DNA from: Pyruvatibacter sp. HU-CL02332
GTDB taxonomy: Bacteria; Pseudomonadota; Alphaproteobacteria; CGMCC-115125
Direction: 5' to 3'
Assembly: GCF_040362765.1 (NCBI RefSeq)
Contig: NZ_BAABWK010000001.1
Coordinates: 310,001 to 374,000, forward strand
Length of the DNA: 64,000 nucleotides
Translations under genes and position numbers: made by a program
Part shown: piece after piece, positions 27,538 to 35,267 of the stretch
Numbering within the stretch: position 1 is the first letter of the stretch
How the letters are laid out: every line of letters starts with the position of its first letter
Notes under the pieces: model-generated
Databases searched by the model: none
Seen by the model: the letters and a program-made list of their open reading frames with translations, nothing else
Told to the model about the DNA's origin: nothing

Positions 27538-28050
27538 CTAATAGCGCCGCGGCGGATCCCCCGCTCGATCAAGCCGCAGAACCGTATAGGCGGCGCTGTC
27601 ATTCTCACCGGCCTCAAACCGCTGCGAGGAAACCTCTGTCCATTCGTCCTGATTAAACGCAGGAAAGAGCGTATCACCCTCCGCGTCCATATGAACGCGG
27701 GTGTAGTGCAGCGTATGAGCGTAGGGCAGCGCAAGCGCATAGATTTCAGCACCGCCGGTGACACAGGCCTCATCAGCGCCCGTTGTTTCTGCGGCCCTGA
27801 ACGCATCTTCCAGCGATGAGACCAGAACCACATCGTCCGACACGCCACCAGCTCGACGGCTCATCACAATATTTGTTCGTCCCGGCAGAGGCTTTCCGAT
27901 GGAGTCGTAGGTCTTGCGCCCCATGATGATAGGCTTGCCCATGGTCGTGGCCTTGAAATGTTTCAGGTCGCCCTTCAGGCGCCATGGGAGATCATTGTCA
28001 GCGCCGATCACACCGTTTTCTGCAACGGCGACCACGAGTGAAATACGCAT
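27538..28050 (-). CDS. folA: Dihydrofolate reductase
   Basis: Reduces dihydrofolate to tetrahydrofolate with NADPH. The 170-residue product has all standard motifs: ISLVVAVAENGVIGADNDLPWRL with the catalytic Asp-type residue in the helix that follows (LKGDLKHFKATT), GKPIIMGRKTYDSIGKPLPGRTNIVMSR, and the late VTGGAEIYALALP. Directly downstream of thyA (51-nt gap), whose product makes dihydrofolate; the pair is a classic functional link. Confidence 0.95.
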   Translation of the reverse strand: MRISLVVAVAENGVIGADNDLPWRLKGDLKHFKATTMGKPIIMGRKTYDSIGKPLPGRTNIVMSRRAGGVSDDVVLVSSLEDAFRAAETTGADEACVTGGAEIYALALPYAHTLHYTRVHMDAEGDTLFPAFNQDEWTEVSSQRFEAGENDSAAYTVLRLDRAGDPPRRY

Positions 28051-28101
28051 TACCTGAACCTCAATCCGGCGTGTGCTGCAGGGCCCGCCAGATGCACATG
28101 G

Positions 28102-28896
28102 TCAAACAGCGACCGGGGCTTTGATATGGGGATGGGCCTCATAGCCTTCGAGGCTGAAATCCTCATAGGTGAAATCAAACAGCGACCGCACCTCAGGGTT
28201 CAGCACCATCTTCGGCAAAGCAAACGGAGCCCGCGACAGCTGCTCGCGGGTTTGCTCAAGATGATTGGAATACAAATGTGCGTCCCCGAAGGTGTGCACA
28301 AAGTCGCCCGGCTCCAGGCCAGTCACTTGGGCAATCATCATCGTTAGCAGCGCGTATGATGCGATATTGAATGGCACGCCCAGAAAAATATCCGCCGAGC
28401 GCTGATACAGCTGACACGAGAGTTTTCCATCCGCGACGTAGAACTGGAAAAGGCAGTGGCACGGTGCCAGGGCCATCTTGTCCAGATCTGCCGGGTTCCA
28501 GGCGGATACGATCAGACGGCGGGAGTTGGGATTGGTGCGGATTTCCTCAACCAGCCACTTCAGCTGATCAACCGTGCCGCCTTCCGGCATGTCCCATGAA
28601 CGCCACTGCTTCCCGTAAACCGGTCCAAGCTCGCCGTTTTCGTCAGCCCACTCATCCCAGATACTGACACCATTGGCCTTGAGGTACCGCGTGTTGGTAT
28701 CACCGGCAATGAACCACAACAGCTCATGTACAATCGACTTGAGATGAAGTTTTTTGGTGGTGACCAAGGGAAAACCCTTGCCCAGATCAAATCGCATCTG
28801 ATGGCCAAAGACAGACAATGTGCCAGTGCCGGTGCGGTCACCCTTTTGGGCACCATCCGCCAGAACGCGTTCCATAAGCTCGTGATATTGCTGCAT
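28102..28896 (-). CDS. thyA: Thymidylate synthase
   Basis: Methylates dUMP to dTMP with methylene-tetrahydrofolate. 264 aa with the full motif set: [18 protein letters not shown] at the N terminus, the nucleophile Cys in [35 protein letters not shown] and [12 protein letters not shown]. Length equals E. coli ThyA. It precedes folA on the same strand and follows the inverse-autotransporter gene after only 49 nt, so a longer transcript is possible. Confidence 0.97.
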   Translation of the reverse strand: MQQYHELMERVLADGAQKGDRTGTGTLSVFGHQMRFDLGKGFPLVTTKKLHLKSIVHELLWFIAGDTNTRYLKANGVSIWDEWADENGELGPVYGKQWRSWDMPEGGTVDQLKWLVEEIRTNPNSRRLIVSAWNPADLDKMALAPCHCLFQFYVADGKLSCQLYQRSADIFLGVPFNIASYALLTMMIAQVTGLEPGDFVHTFGDAHLYSNHLEQTREQLSRAPFALPKMVLNPEVRSLFDFTYEDFSLEGYEAHPHIKAPVAV

Positions 28897-28945
28897 CGGG
28901 GCAGAATATCGTGAGTCTCAGACTGGCGGAACCCGGATTCTCGCC

Positions 28946-31171
28946 CTAGGGACAAGTCGTTCCGTTGGTGAAGCCAATAGATCCTGTCTGGACACCCAGA
29001 TTCGAGCAGAACGCGACCGTTGGCGTGGTGTTATCCACATTGCCGGAGCCACTGACCACATTGCCCGTGCCGTCATAGGCCACAGTATTTGTGGGAGTTC
29101 CGTTGAGTGTGGACAGGTCGATGGTCACATTGTTGTTGTTCGTGAACTCAAGCGCCCGGTTGCCGGTCACCGTGACCGAAGATCCGGTTACCACCAGGGT
29201 ATTGTTGTCGGAAATATCAATGCCTTCCTGACCGCCCGTAGATGACAGGGCAACATTCGTCAGTGTGATCGTGTTTCGATCATCTGCATCAAATGCTTCA
29301 AGCGAGCTTGAATACTGCCCACCCGTAACCGTAACAACGTTGTCGTCGTCAATGTTGAAGGACTGCCCCGCCAGATTGCTGGTCATCGAATTGGTGACAG
29401 TGACCGTATTGAAATCAGCAACATCCACAAAATCTTGGCCGCTATTGGTCGCCGTCACGCCCGAGACAGCAATGACATTGTTGTTGTTGCCGAAGATGGC
29501 GTCGGCGCTCACATTCCTGAACGTTGAATCCGTCAGAGAAATCGTGTTTCGATTGTTGAATGCAATGCCATCCACCCCGATTGTCGAGAAAGCGGTTCCC
29601 GAAATCGCAATGCCATTTCGGCTGTTGATATTAATGCCATCGATCGTCGCGTTCGAGATAGTGGCGTCAGTAACATTGATGGTATTTCGATTGTTGAAGA
29701 ACAACCCAAACAAACCACTGTCGAAAGTCCCGCCCTCAACCGACACGGTGTTGTCGTTGCCAAAGGCCACGCTGGGCGCATTAGGTGTGTTCGAAACATT
29801 TACGTTTATCAGCCGCGCAGTGTTGCGGTTGATCCCGAGCACACCTTCCAGACCAACATTGGCGATATCAACATTCTGCAGCACCACGAACTGGTCAGAC
29901 CCGATCCGCACGCCTGTATTTGCAAAATTGATGGTGTTGCCGGTCACCCGCACACCTGCGAGGTGATTGCGGTCCGCCAGTGTGACGGTGGGTGTGTTGA
30001 CGGCGTTGGTGAAGGTCGGCGTCTGACCCGGCGCAGTCAGCGTTGCCACTGTTCCCGATCGTAGCCCGCGCACTTGAATGCTGCCGCCGCCGCCCAAAAG
30101 GGTCTGGCTCGCCTGCAAGGCCTGCGGACCGGCAATAGCGCCGCCACTGCCATCTGCAACCAGCAGAGTATTACTGCCAGCAGCAGCAGCCGGCGCGGTT
30201 ACACCGGTAGCGCTGTTCACATCAACAGCTCGGTCAAAATCAACACCCGTCAGCAGATCTTCAACATTCTCGCGTTCGCTTCGGGCAGTGAGAATGTCAG
30301 TGTCCCGCTCCAGACCGTCCATCATCCGGTGCCACTGGTTTGATTTGTCCGAGGAACGAGCAGCACTTCCGCCGAAGATGGAAAATGGCAGTCGAAACCG
30401 AAGTCCTACTTCCACATTGCCTCCGCGCACGCTGTCGGACCGCCATTCGGTTTCAAGCGCCAGTAAGGAGCCGGGAATGCTCTCCAGAATGTCATGGATC
30501 CGCCATTCAACACGCGACTTGGGACCGGCAACTTTTTCAAAAGCGTCTTTGTCGTCGAAGAAGAAGCCACCCGCATAGGCCCGTAGCGCGTGTCGTTGTG
30601 CATCAATTCCCAGACCTTCAAGCGGGATGCGAAAACCGACCTCACCATCGACACCCGATAGCGGCACTTCCTGACCACCAAGCAGAAACACTTGGCCGCC
30701 TTCAATGACGGCAGACGCAAGTCCCGGAGACCCTTTTGGATCGCTGATGGCCAGATACCCGTTCAGCCGCACATCAAAGTTGTCTGAAAGTGCCTCCACG
30801 CCACCTGAAGCTGCCCAGAAAATATTGTCCTGTGACGTATCCCGCCGATCAGCACCGGCCCAGGCACCAAGGTTCCAACCACCCGGCAGCATATGGCGAT
30901 ACCCGACCGCCGCATTGATTTCAGAGACCTGTTCTTCGAACAGCTTGCCGCGCGCATCCAGAAAGAAAAGGCCTTTTTCGCCCTGCACAATCGGCAGAAA
31001 AAGTGCAGCTTCAGCACGGTCTTCATGTGTACCGCCCAGCGCCCCACCAAGTTCCGCCCAGCCGACCCACCGATCCGCATCCGCTGATTGAGCGGGTACA
31101 GCTCCAACAGCCTGCGCCAGGACAAATATGGCCGCGAATGCGTATGCACCGCATTTTTGGATTCGCTTCAC
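28946..31171 (-). CDS. Inverse-autotransporter-like surface protein with beta-helix passenger
   Basis: 741 aa from the GTG at 31171 (GGGGA upstream); the frame continues upstream, but only this start gives a normal signal peptide (KRIQKCGAYAFAAIFVLAQAVGAVPAQSA). Residues about 38-270 look like an intimin/invasin-type beta-barrel: AELGGALGG, AALFLPIVQGEKGLFFLDAR, AAVGYRHMLPGGWNLGAWAGAD, RLNGYLA, LRAYAGGFFF and VEVGLRFRLPF. An Ala/Gly linker follows. From about 395 to 690 runs a series of 22-25 residue coils with (N/D)xN(T/V)(I/V)xV(T/S) motifs, typical of a right-handed parallel beta-helix. The C terminus has two Cys, 15 residues apart. Probably a surface adhesin; passenger at the C terminus. 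Confidence 0.75.
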   Translation of the reverse strand: MKRIQKCGAYAFAAIFVLAQAVGAVPAQSADADRWVGWAELGGALGGTHEDRAEAALFLPIVQGEKGLFFLDARGKLFEEQVSEINAAVGYRHMLPGGWNLGAWAGADRRDTSQDNIFWAASGGVEALSDNFDVRLNGYLAISDPKGSPGLASAVIEGGQVFLLGGQEVPLSGVDGEVGFRIPLEGLGIDAQRHALRAYAGGFFFDDKDAFEKVAGPKSRVEWRIHDILESIPGSLLALETEWRSDSVRGGNVEVGLRFRLPFSIFGGSAARSSDKSNQWHRMMDGLERDTDILTARSERENVEDLLTGVDFDRAVDVNSATGVTAPAAAAGSNTLLVADGSGGAIAGPQALQASQTLLGGGGSIQVRGLRSGTVATLTAPGQTPTFTNAVNTPTVTLADRNHLAGVRVTGNTINFANTGVRIGSDQFVVLQNVDIANVGLEGVLGINRNTARLINVNVSNTPNAPSVAFGNDNTVSVEGGTFDSGLFGLFFNNRNTINVTDATISNATIDGININSRNGIAISGTAFSTIGVDGIAFNNRNTISLTDSTFRNVSADAIFGNNNNVIAVSGVTATNSGQDFVDVADFNTVTVTNSMTSNLAGQSFNIDDDNVVTVTGGQYSSSLEAFDADDRNTITLTNVALSSTGGQEGIDISDNNTLVVTGSSVTVTGNRALEFTNNNNVTIDLSTLNGTPTNTVAYDGTGNVVSGSGNVDNTTPTVAFCSNLGVQTGSIGFTNGTTCP

Positions 31172-31218
31172 GTGGATGTCCCCAGTACGTCCCACCCCAA
31201 TGGGACGGAGGTCTTTTG

Positions 31219-31233
31219 CTAACGTCTTGTTAA
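31219..31233 (-). promoter_or_regulatory. CtrA-like box upstream of the surface-protein gene
   Basis: CTAA-N7-TTAA lies 48 nt upstream of the GTG start and differs by one base from the TTAA-N7-TTAA consensus of the cell-cycle regulator CtrA of alphaproteobacteria. Cell-cycle control of a surface structure would be plausible, but one site found by eye is weak evidence. Confidence 0.3.
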
Positions 31234-31342
31234 CACCCCTAATCTCGCACGCCAGTGTCAGGTAGCCAAGGACACCCACTGATAATGGTGTATAGACGCG
31301 ATAATGCCCTTAGAAAGGGCCATTTGGGGTCGGGAACATACA

Positions 31343-32518
31343 ATGCTGAAACGGTCAGCCATCATTTTGGGCGCTCTGGCGGCCATCTATTACGGTGCCG
31401 CCTGGTACATTGTCCCAGGCGCATTGGAGCGCCCGAACAACCGCGTTATCGAACATACCGGCTACGAGGTCAGCGATACCGCCAGAGAGCTGCATGCGTC
31501 TTTGACCATCGGCGATCTCCATTCAGACACACTCTTGTGGAGCAGAAGTGTCCTTGACCGTGCGGATCGCGGTCATGTGGATGTACCCCGCTTGGCCGAG
31601 GGCAATGTTGCCCTTCAGGTATTTGCCGCCGTCACCAAAGTTCCCGATGGCCTCAACTATGACGAAAACACCGCCGACAGTGATCAGATCACGTTGGCAG
31701 CCATGGCGCAGGCTTGGCCAATTGCCACGTGGAGCAGTTTGCTGGAGCGGGCGCTTTACCAGGCAGACAAACTCCAGTCTGCCGCCCGTCGCGCACCAGA
31801 TGCATTAAAAGTCATTCAATCCCGTGCGGATATTGATGCGTTGCTGGTCGAGCGCGCAGCGGGCAACCCGATCGTCGGCGGCCTTCTGGCCACCGAAGGC
31901 GGCCACCCGCTTGAAGGCAACGTTGAGAACATCGATGTGCTGTATCAGGCCGGCTACCGGATGATCGGCCTGCACCACTTCTTCGACAATGATCTGGGTG
32001 GATCACTCCACGGCCTCACCGGTGAAGGGCTGAACGAACATGGTCGTGCTGTGGTGAAGGCCGCCGAAGAACGTCAGATGATCATTGATGTGGCCCACTC
32101 CTCACCCAATGCCGTAGCCGATGTACTGGACATGGCAACGCGCCCTGTCGTGGTGTCTCACACGGGTGTCCGCGGCGCGTGTGACAGTGTCCGCAACCTT
32201 TCGGACGATTTGATGAGGCGCATCGCATCGCAGGGCGGCCTTATTGGTATCGGGTACTGGGACGGGGCTGTATGCGACATCTCTCCAGCCGGAGTGGCCG
32301 CCAGCATCGTTTACGCAGTGGCCCTGGTGGGCGACGACCATGTGGCCCTTGGTTCTGACTATGATGGCGCAACCCAGGTTGCCTTTGACACATCTGAGCT
32401 TGTGGTGCTCACCGAAGCTCTGCTCAAAGCAGGCTTGGCCAAGGAAACCATTGCCAAGATCATGGGTGGCAATCTCGTGCAGTTTTTGCGCGCAAACCTG
32501 CCCTCCGGCGATGCCTAG
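31343..32518 (+). CDS. Membrane dipeptidase (peptidase M19)
   Basis: Zinc-dependent dipeptidase of the renal-dipeptidase family, 391 aa from the ATG at 31343. An N-terminal hydrophobic segment (SAIILGALAAIYYGAAWYIV) works as signal anchor, so the enzyme probably faces the periplasm. Metal-binding motifs are in order: GDLHSDTL (HxD), LLATEGGHPLEGN (bridging Glu), IDVAHSSPNAV (His), VVVSHTGVRGACDSVRNLSD (His/Arg) and GSDYDGATQ (Asp). Monocistronic and just upstream of ssrA. In bacteria such enzymes cleave dipeptides, some with D-amino acids, so peptidoglycan fragments are a possible substrate. Confidence 0.92.
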   Translation: MLKRSAIILGALAAIYYGAAWYIVPGALERPNNRVIEHTGYEVSDTARELHASLTIGDLHSDTLLWSRSVLDRADRGHVDVPRLAEGNVALQVFAAVTKVPDGLNYDENTADSDQITLAAMAQAWPIATWSSLLERALYQADKLQSAARRAPDALKVIQSRADIDALLVERAAGNPIVGGLLATEGGHPLEGNVENIDVLYQAGYRMIGLHHFFDNDLGGSLHGLTGEGLNEHGRAVVKAAEERQMIIDVAHSSPNAVADVLDMATRPVVVSHTGVRGACDSVRNLSDDLMRRIASQGGLIGIGYWDGAVCDISPAGVAASIVYAVALVGDDHVALGSDYDGATQVAFDTSELVVLTEALLKAGLAKETIAKIMGGNLVQFLRANLPSGDA

Positions 32519-32569
32519 GCTGAAAACCTTTAATCAACGGTCATATGTGCATATATTGAGGGTGTGCCA

Positions 32570-32904
32570 GGTCGCACCTGGATATGGCGATAAACGGTCT
32601 GCGAAATAAACCTATCGGACCCGGGGGCAGTACCCGGCGCCTCCACCACAAGCCTGCTGATATTGGTCAATCTGGCCGACGTCGGGCTTCTGTGGGGGCG
32701 AACTAGGATCGACGAGGGCGTAAAGGCAGTTCTTTTGCTCGGCATGGTTCCGCCGTTATCGGGCCGATTTAGTAGTTGCAAACGACAACTATGCGGAAGC
32801 ACGTCTCGCTGCGTAGCAGCGCGATTGGTTTCAAATTGAGTCTTAGCGGTTCGCGCCGTTAAGCGGGGTCCGAGGGCACCTGGCAACAGAAGCCCTCACT
32901 TTTA
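32570..32904 (+). ncRNA. ssrA: Transfer-messenger RNA, permuted two-piece form
   Basis: Rescues stalled ribosomes and tags the nascent chain for ClpXP. The gene is permuted: the acceptor piece comes first and ends with encoded CCA at 32646-32648, preceded by a T arm CCGGG-GGCAGTA-CCCGG. After an intervening segment of about 45 nt the coding piece begins at 32694 (GGGGGCGAACTAGGATCGACG). The two acceptor strands pair over 7 bp with a G-U at the third position, the alanine identity element. The tag frame (32780-32815) reads ANDNYAEARLAA then TAG. A GAGGGC/GCCCTC hairpin at 32872-32897 with TTTT ends the gene. The 5' end at about 32570 is approximate. Confidence 0.93.
32872..32903 (+). terminator. 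ssrA terminator
   Basis: GAGGGC (32872-32877) pairs with GCCCTC (32892-32897), followed by ACTTTTATT. Located at the end of the tmRNA coding piece and about 135 nt upstream of sspB. Confidence 0.6.
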
Positions 32905-33038
32905 TTCATATGAGCATTTGCGCCTGAGTAACCAAATCGCGTAAACGCGCTTTGACCTTGCCTCCGCATTGGCGTTAAACAGACACCAATACATCCGGGT
33001 ACCCCGGACCTGATACAGGACCTTCGGAGCAAAAAGAC

Positions 33039-33509
33039 TTGGCCACTGAATCAATCCAATATGACGTTCTCGCCCGTGAAGCACTGCGCCACGTGGTACG
33101 CGAGGTATTGGAGCTTGCACGCAATGAGGGCCTGCCCGGCGAGCATCATTTCTTCATCACCTTCCAGACCACCGCTCCCGGTGTCTCGATGAGCGATGAT
33201 CTGCGCGCCGAATTCCCCGAAGAAATGACCGTCGTGCTCCAGCACCAGTATTGGGACCTAGAGGTCACCGATGAGCAGTTCAGCGTGAAGCTGGCGTTCG
33301 GAGGGGTCCCAAGGGAGCTGGTTGTTCCCTTCAAGGCAGTGACGGCATTCTTTGACCCCAGCGTCCAGTTTGGTCTTCAGTTCACAGCCAATCTGGCAGA
33401 AGAAGATGCGCCTACCCCAGGGCCTGCCGAGGTTGATATCTCCGAAGACGACAAAAAACCGGACGAACCCGGTGAAGTCGTCAGCCTGGATGCTTTTCGC
33501 AAGAAATAA
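33039..33509 (+). CDS. sspB: SspB-type ClpXP adaptor for tmRNA-tagged proteins
   Basis: 156-residue adaptor that binds the AAxDN part of the tmRNA tag and delivers tagged proteins to ClpXP. The start is TTG at 33039, with GGAG 12 nt upstream. The globular domain (about 10-115; [63 protein letters not shown]) has the SspB-alpha pattern. A flexible acidic linker ([23 protein letters not shown]) leads to the C-terminal [10 protein letters not shown], which fits the ClpX-docking peptide of the alpha group. Its position directly after ssrA makes a tag-and-delivery pair; fumC follows. Confidence 0.93.
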   Translation: MATESIQYDVLAREALRHVVREVLELARNEGLPGEHHFFITFQTTAPGVSMSDDLRAEFPEEMTVVLQHQYWDLEVTDEQFSVKLAFGGVPRELVVPFKAVTAFFDPSVQFGLQFTANLAEEDAPTPGPAEVDISEDDKKPDEPGEVVSLDAFRKK

Positions 33510-33522
33510 GCTTCGGACTTCC

Positions 33523-33542
33523 TGCCACCAACGCTGGTGGCA
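33523..33542 (+). terminator. Hairpin between sspB and fumC
   Basis: Perfect 8-bp stem TGCCACCA/TGGTGGCA with loop ACGC, 13 nt past the sspB stop. No T run follows, so termination is likely partial and fumC may be read through. Confidence 0.45.
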
Positions 33543-33607
33543 TGAACCGTGAGCGCGTGCTAAACCGCTGGCCGTTTCGATTAACAGCCAGACGAGAAGC
33601 ACACACC

Positions 33608-35002
33608 ATGACGAGCACGCGCACCGAGACCGATAGCTTTGGCCCGCTGGAAGTCCCTTCCGAAAAATACTGGGGCGCTCAGACGCAACGCTCGCTTGGC
33701 AATTTCAAGATCGGCACCGAGACCATGCCAAAGCCGCTTGTCCGTGCCCTGGGCATCGTCAAGCGCTCCGCCGCCCTTGCCAATATCGCACTGGACAACA
33801 TCGACAAGAAAACCGGTGATGCGATCGCTGCCGCCGGCCTTGAAGTGGCTGAAGGCAAGTTCGACGACAACTTCCCCCTCGTGGTCTGGCAGACGGGCTC
33901 CGGCACCCAGTCCAACATGAACGCCAACGAAGTCATCGCCAACCGCGCCATCGAAATGCTCGGCGGTGTCATTGGCTCAAAAGATCCCGTTCACCCCAAT
34001 GACCATGTGAACCGCTCTCAGTCTTCCAACGACACCTTCCCCACCGCCATGCACATTGCAGCAGGGGAAGAAGCAAGCCTTGCACTTGTCCCGGCACTGC
34101 AGAAGCTGCGCAATGCGCTCAACGACAAGGCAAAGGAATGGGCAGAGATCATCAAGATCGGCCGAACCCATACCCAGGACGCGACACCACTCACACTGGG
34201 CCAGGAATTCTCCGGCTATGTCGCGGCGGTAGACAATGGCATTCGCCGCATTGAGCAGTCGCTGCCCGCCATCTTCCAGCTTGCCCAGGGCGGCACGGCC
34301 GTCGGCACGGGCCTCAATGCCAAGATCGGCTTTGCAGAAAAATTCGCCGAAGAAGTCGCGACCCTGACCAAGCTGCCCTTTGAAACAGCGCCCAATAAAT
34401 TTGAAGCTCTTGGTACCCATGATGCGATGGTGGAGCTTTCCGGCGCGCTCAACACCGTGGCCGTCAGCCTGTTCAAGATTGCCAACGACATTCGCTTCCT
34501 TGGGTCAGGTCCCCGCTCCGGCCTCGGCGAGCTGGCACTGCCGGAAAACGAACCTGGCTCGTCCATCATGCCGGGCAAAGTGAACCCCACACAGTGCGAA
34601 GCACTCACGATGGTCTGCACACAGGTCATGGGCAATCACACCACAACAACCATCGCTGGCAGCCAGGGCCACTTTGAGCTCAATGTCTACAAGCCCGTGA
34701 TCGGTTATTCGGTTCTGCAGTCGATCCGGCTCATTGCAGATGCATCTGTCAGCTTCACTGACAATTGCGTGGTCGGCATCGAACCGCGCAAGGACAACAT
34801 TGCAGACCTCATGAGCCGGTCGCTCATGCTGGTGACCGCGCTGGCCCCCACAATCGGTTACGACAACGCCACCAAGGTTGCCAAGACAGCGCACAAGAAC
34901 GGCACGACCCTCAAGGAAGAGGCTGTCGGCCTTGGATTTGTGACGGAAGAAGAGTTTGACGCCGTCGTACGGCCTGAAAACATGATCGGGCCATCCGCCT
35001 AA
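33608..35002 (+). CDS. fumC: Class II fumarate hydratase
   Basis: Iron-independent fumarase of the citric acid cycle, 464 aa from the ATG at 33608 (GAGAAG upstream), the usual FumC length; the frame runs 22 codons further upstream without conservation. Motifs: [88 protein letters not shown] and the signature [13 protein letters not shown]. Residues for the active site (His and Ser in the [10 protein letters not shown] and [11 protein letters not shown] segments) are intact. Followed after 16 nt by a small RHH gene. Confidence 0.97.
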   Translation: MTSTRTETDSFGPLEVPSEKYWGAQTQRSLGNFKIGTETMPKPLVRALGIVKRSAALANIALDNIDKKTGDAIAAAGLEVAEGKFDDNFPLVVWQTGSGTQSNMNANEVIANRAIEMLGGVIGSKDPVHPNDHVNRSQSSNDTFPTAMHIAAGEEASLALVPALQKLRNALNDKAKEWAEIIKIGRTHTQDATPLTLGQEFSGYVAAVDNGIRRIEQSLPAIFQLAQGGTAVGTGLNAKIGFAEKFAEEVATLTKLPFETAPNKFEALGTHDAMVELSGALNTVAVSLFKIANDIRFLGSGPRSGLGELALPENEPGSSIMPGKVNPTQCEALTMVCTQVMGNHTTTTIAGSQGHFELNVYKPVIGYSVLQSIRLIADASVSFTDNCVVGIEPRKDNIADLMSRSLMLVTALAPTIGYDNATKVAKTAHKNGTTLKEEAVGLGFVTEEEFDAVVRPENMIGPSA

Positions 35003-35018
35003 TACAGGACATGAGGCC

Positions 35019-35267
35019 ATGCCTGCAGAGATAAAACGGTCAGTGACGCTATCAGGACATCGGACCTCCATCACCCTGGAGCCCGAGTTCTGGTCAGCTC
35101 TGAAAGAAATGGCCTGCACACGCAAAGTCTCTGTGAACGAACTGGTGCGCCAGATTGATGAAGGCCGCGACGGGGATGACCCGCGCGGCCTTTCCAGTGA
35201 GGTACGCGTGCATGTTCTTGCCCACTTCAAACAGGCTCCGGCCTGCACGACGGACAACCAAACCTAG
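35019..35267 (+). CDS. Ribbon-helix-helix domain protein
   Basis: 82 aa with a compact ribbon-helix-helix fold: strand KRSVTLSGHRTSITLEPEFW, helix SALKEMACTRKVSVNELVRQIDE. The beta strand begins right at the N terminus, matching the RHH_4 type of alphaproteobacteria. It lies 16 nt after fumC and is probably co-transcribed. In related genomes the cluster fumC / DUF4169 / RHH is common; here DUF4169 is separated by the AsmA gene. Its TAG stop shares the palindrome CTAG with the convergent AsmA stop. DNA target unknown. Confidence 0.85.
   Translation: MPAEIKRSVTLSGHRTSITLEPEFWSALKEMACTRKVSVNELVRQIDEGRDGDDPRGLSSEVRVHVLAHFKQAPACTTDNQT

Noticed and set aside
28946-30100. Short-period DNA repeats in the surface-protein gene, considered as non-coding repeats
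   Set aside because: They keep the reading frame and encode the beta-helix coils, so they are coding repeats.
32530-32886. 118-codon open frame on the minus strand
   Set aside because: Antisense to the tmRNA gene, which is supported by acceptor-stem pairing and the tag frame.
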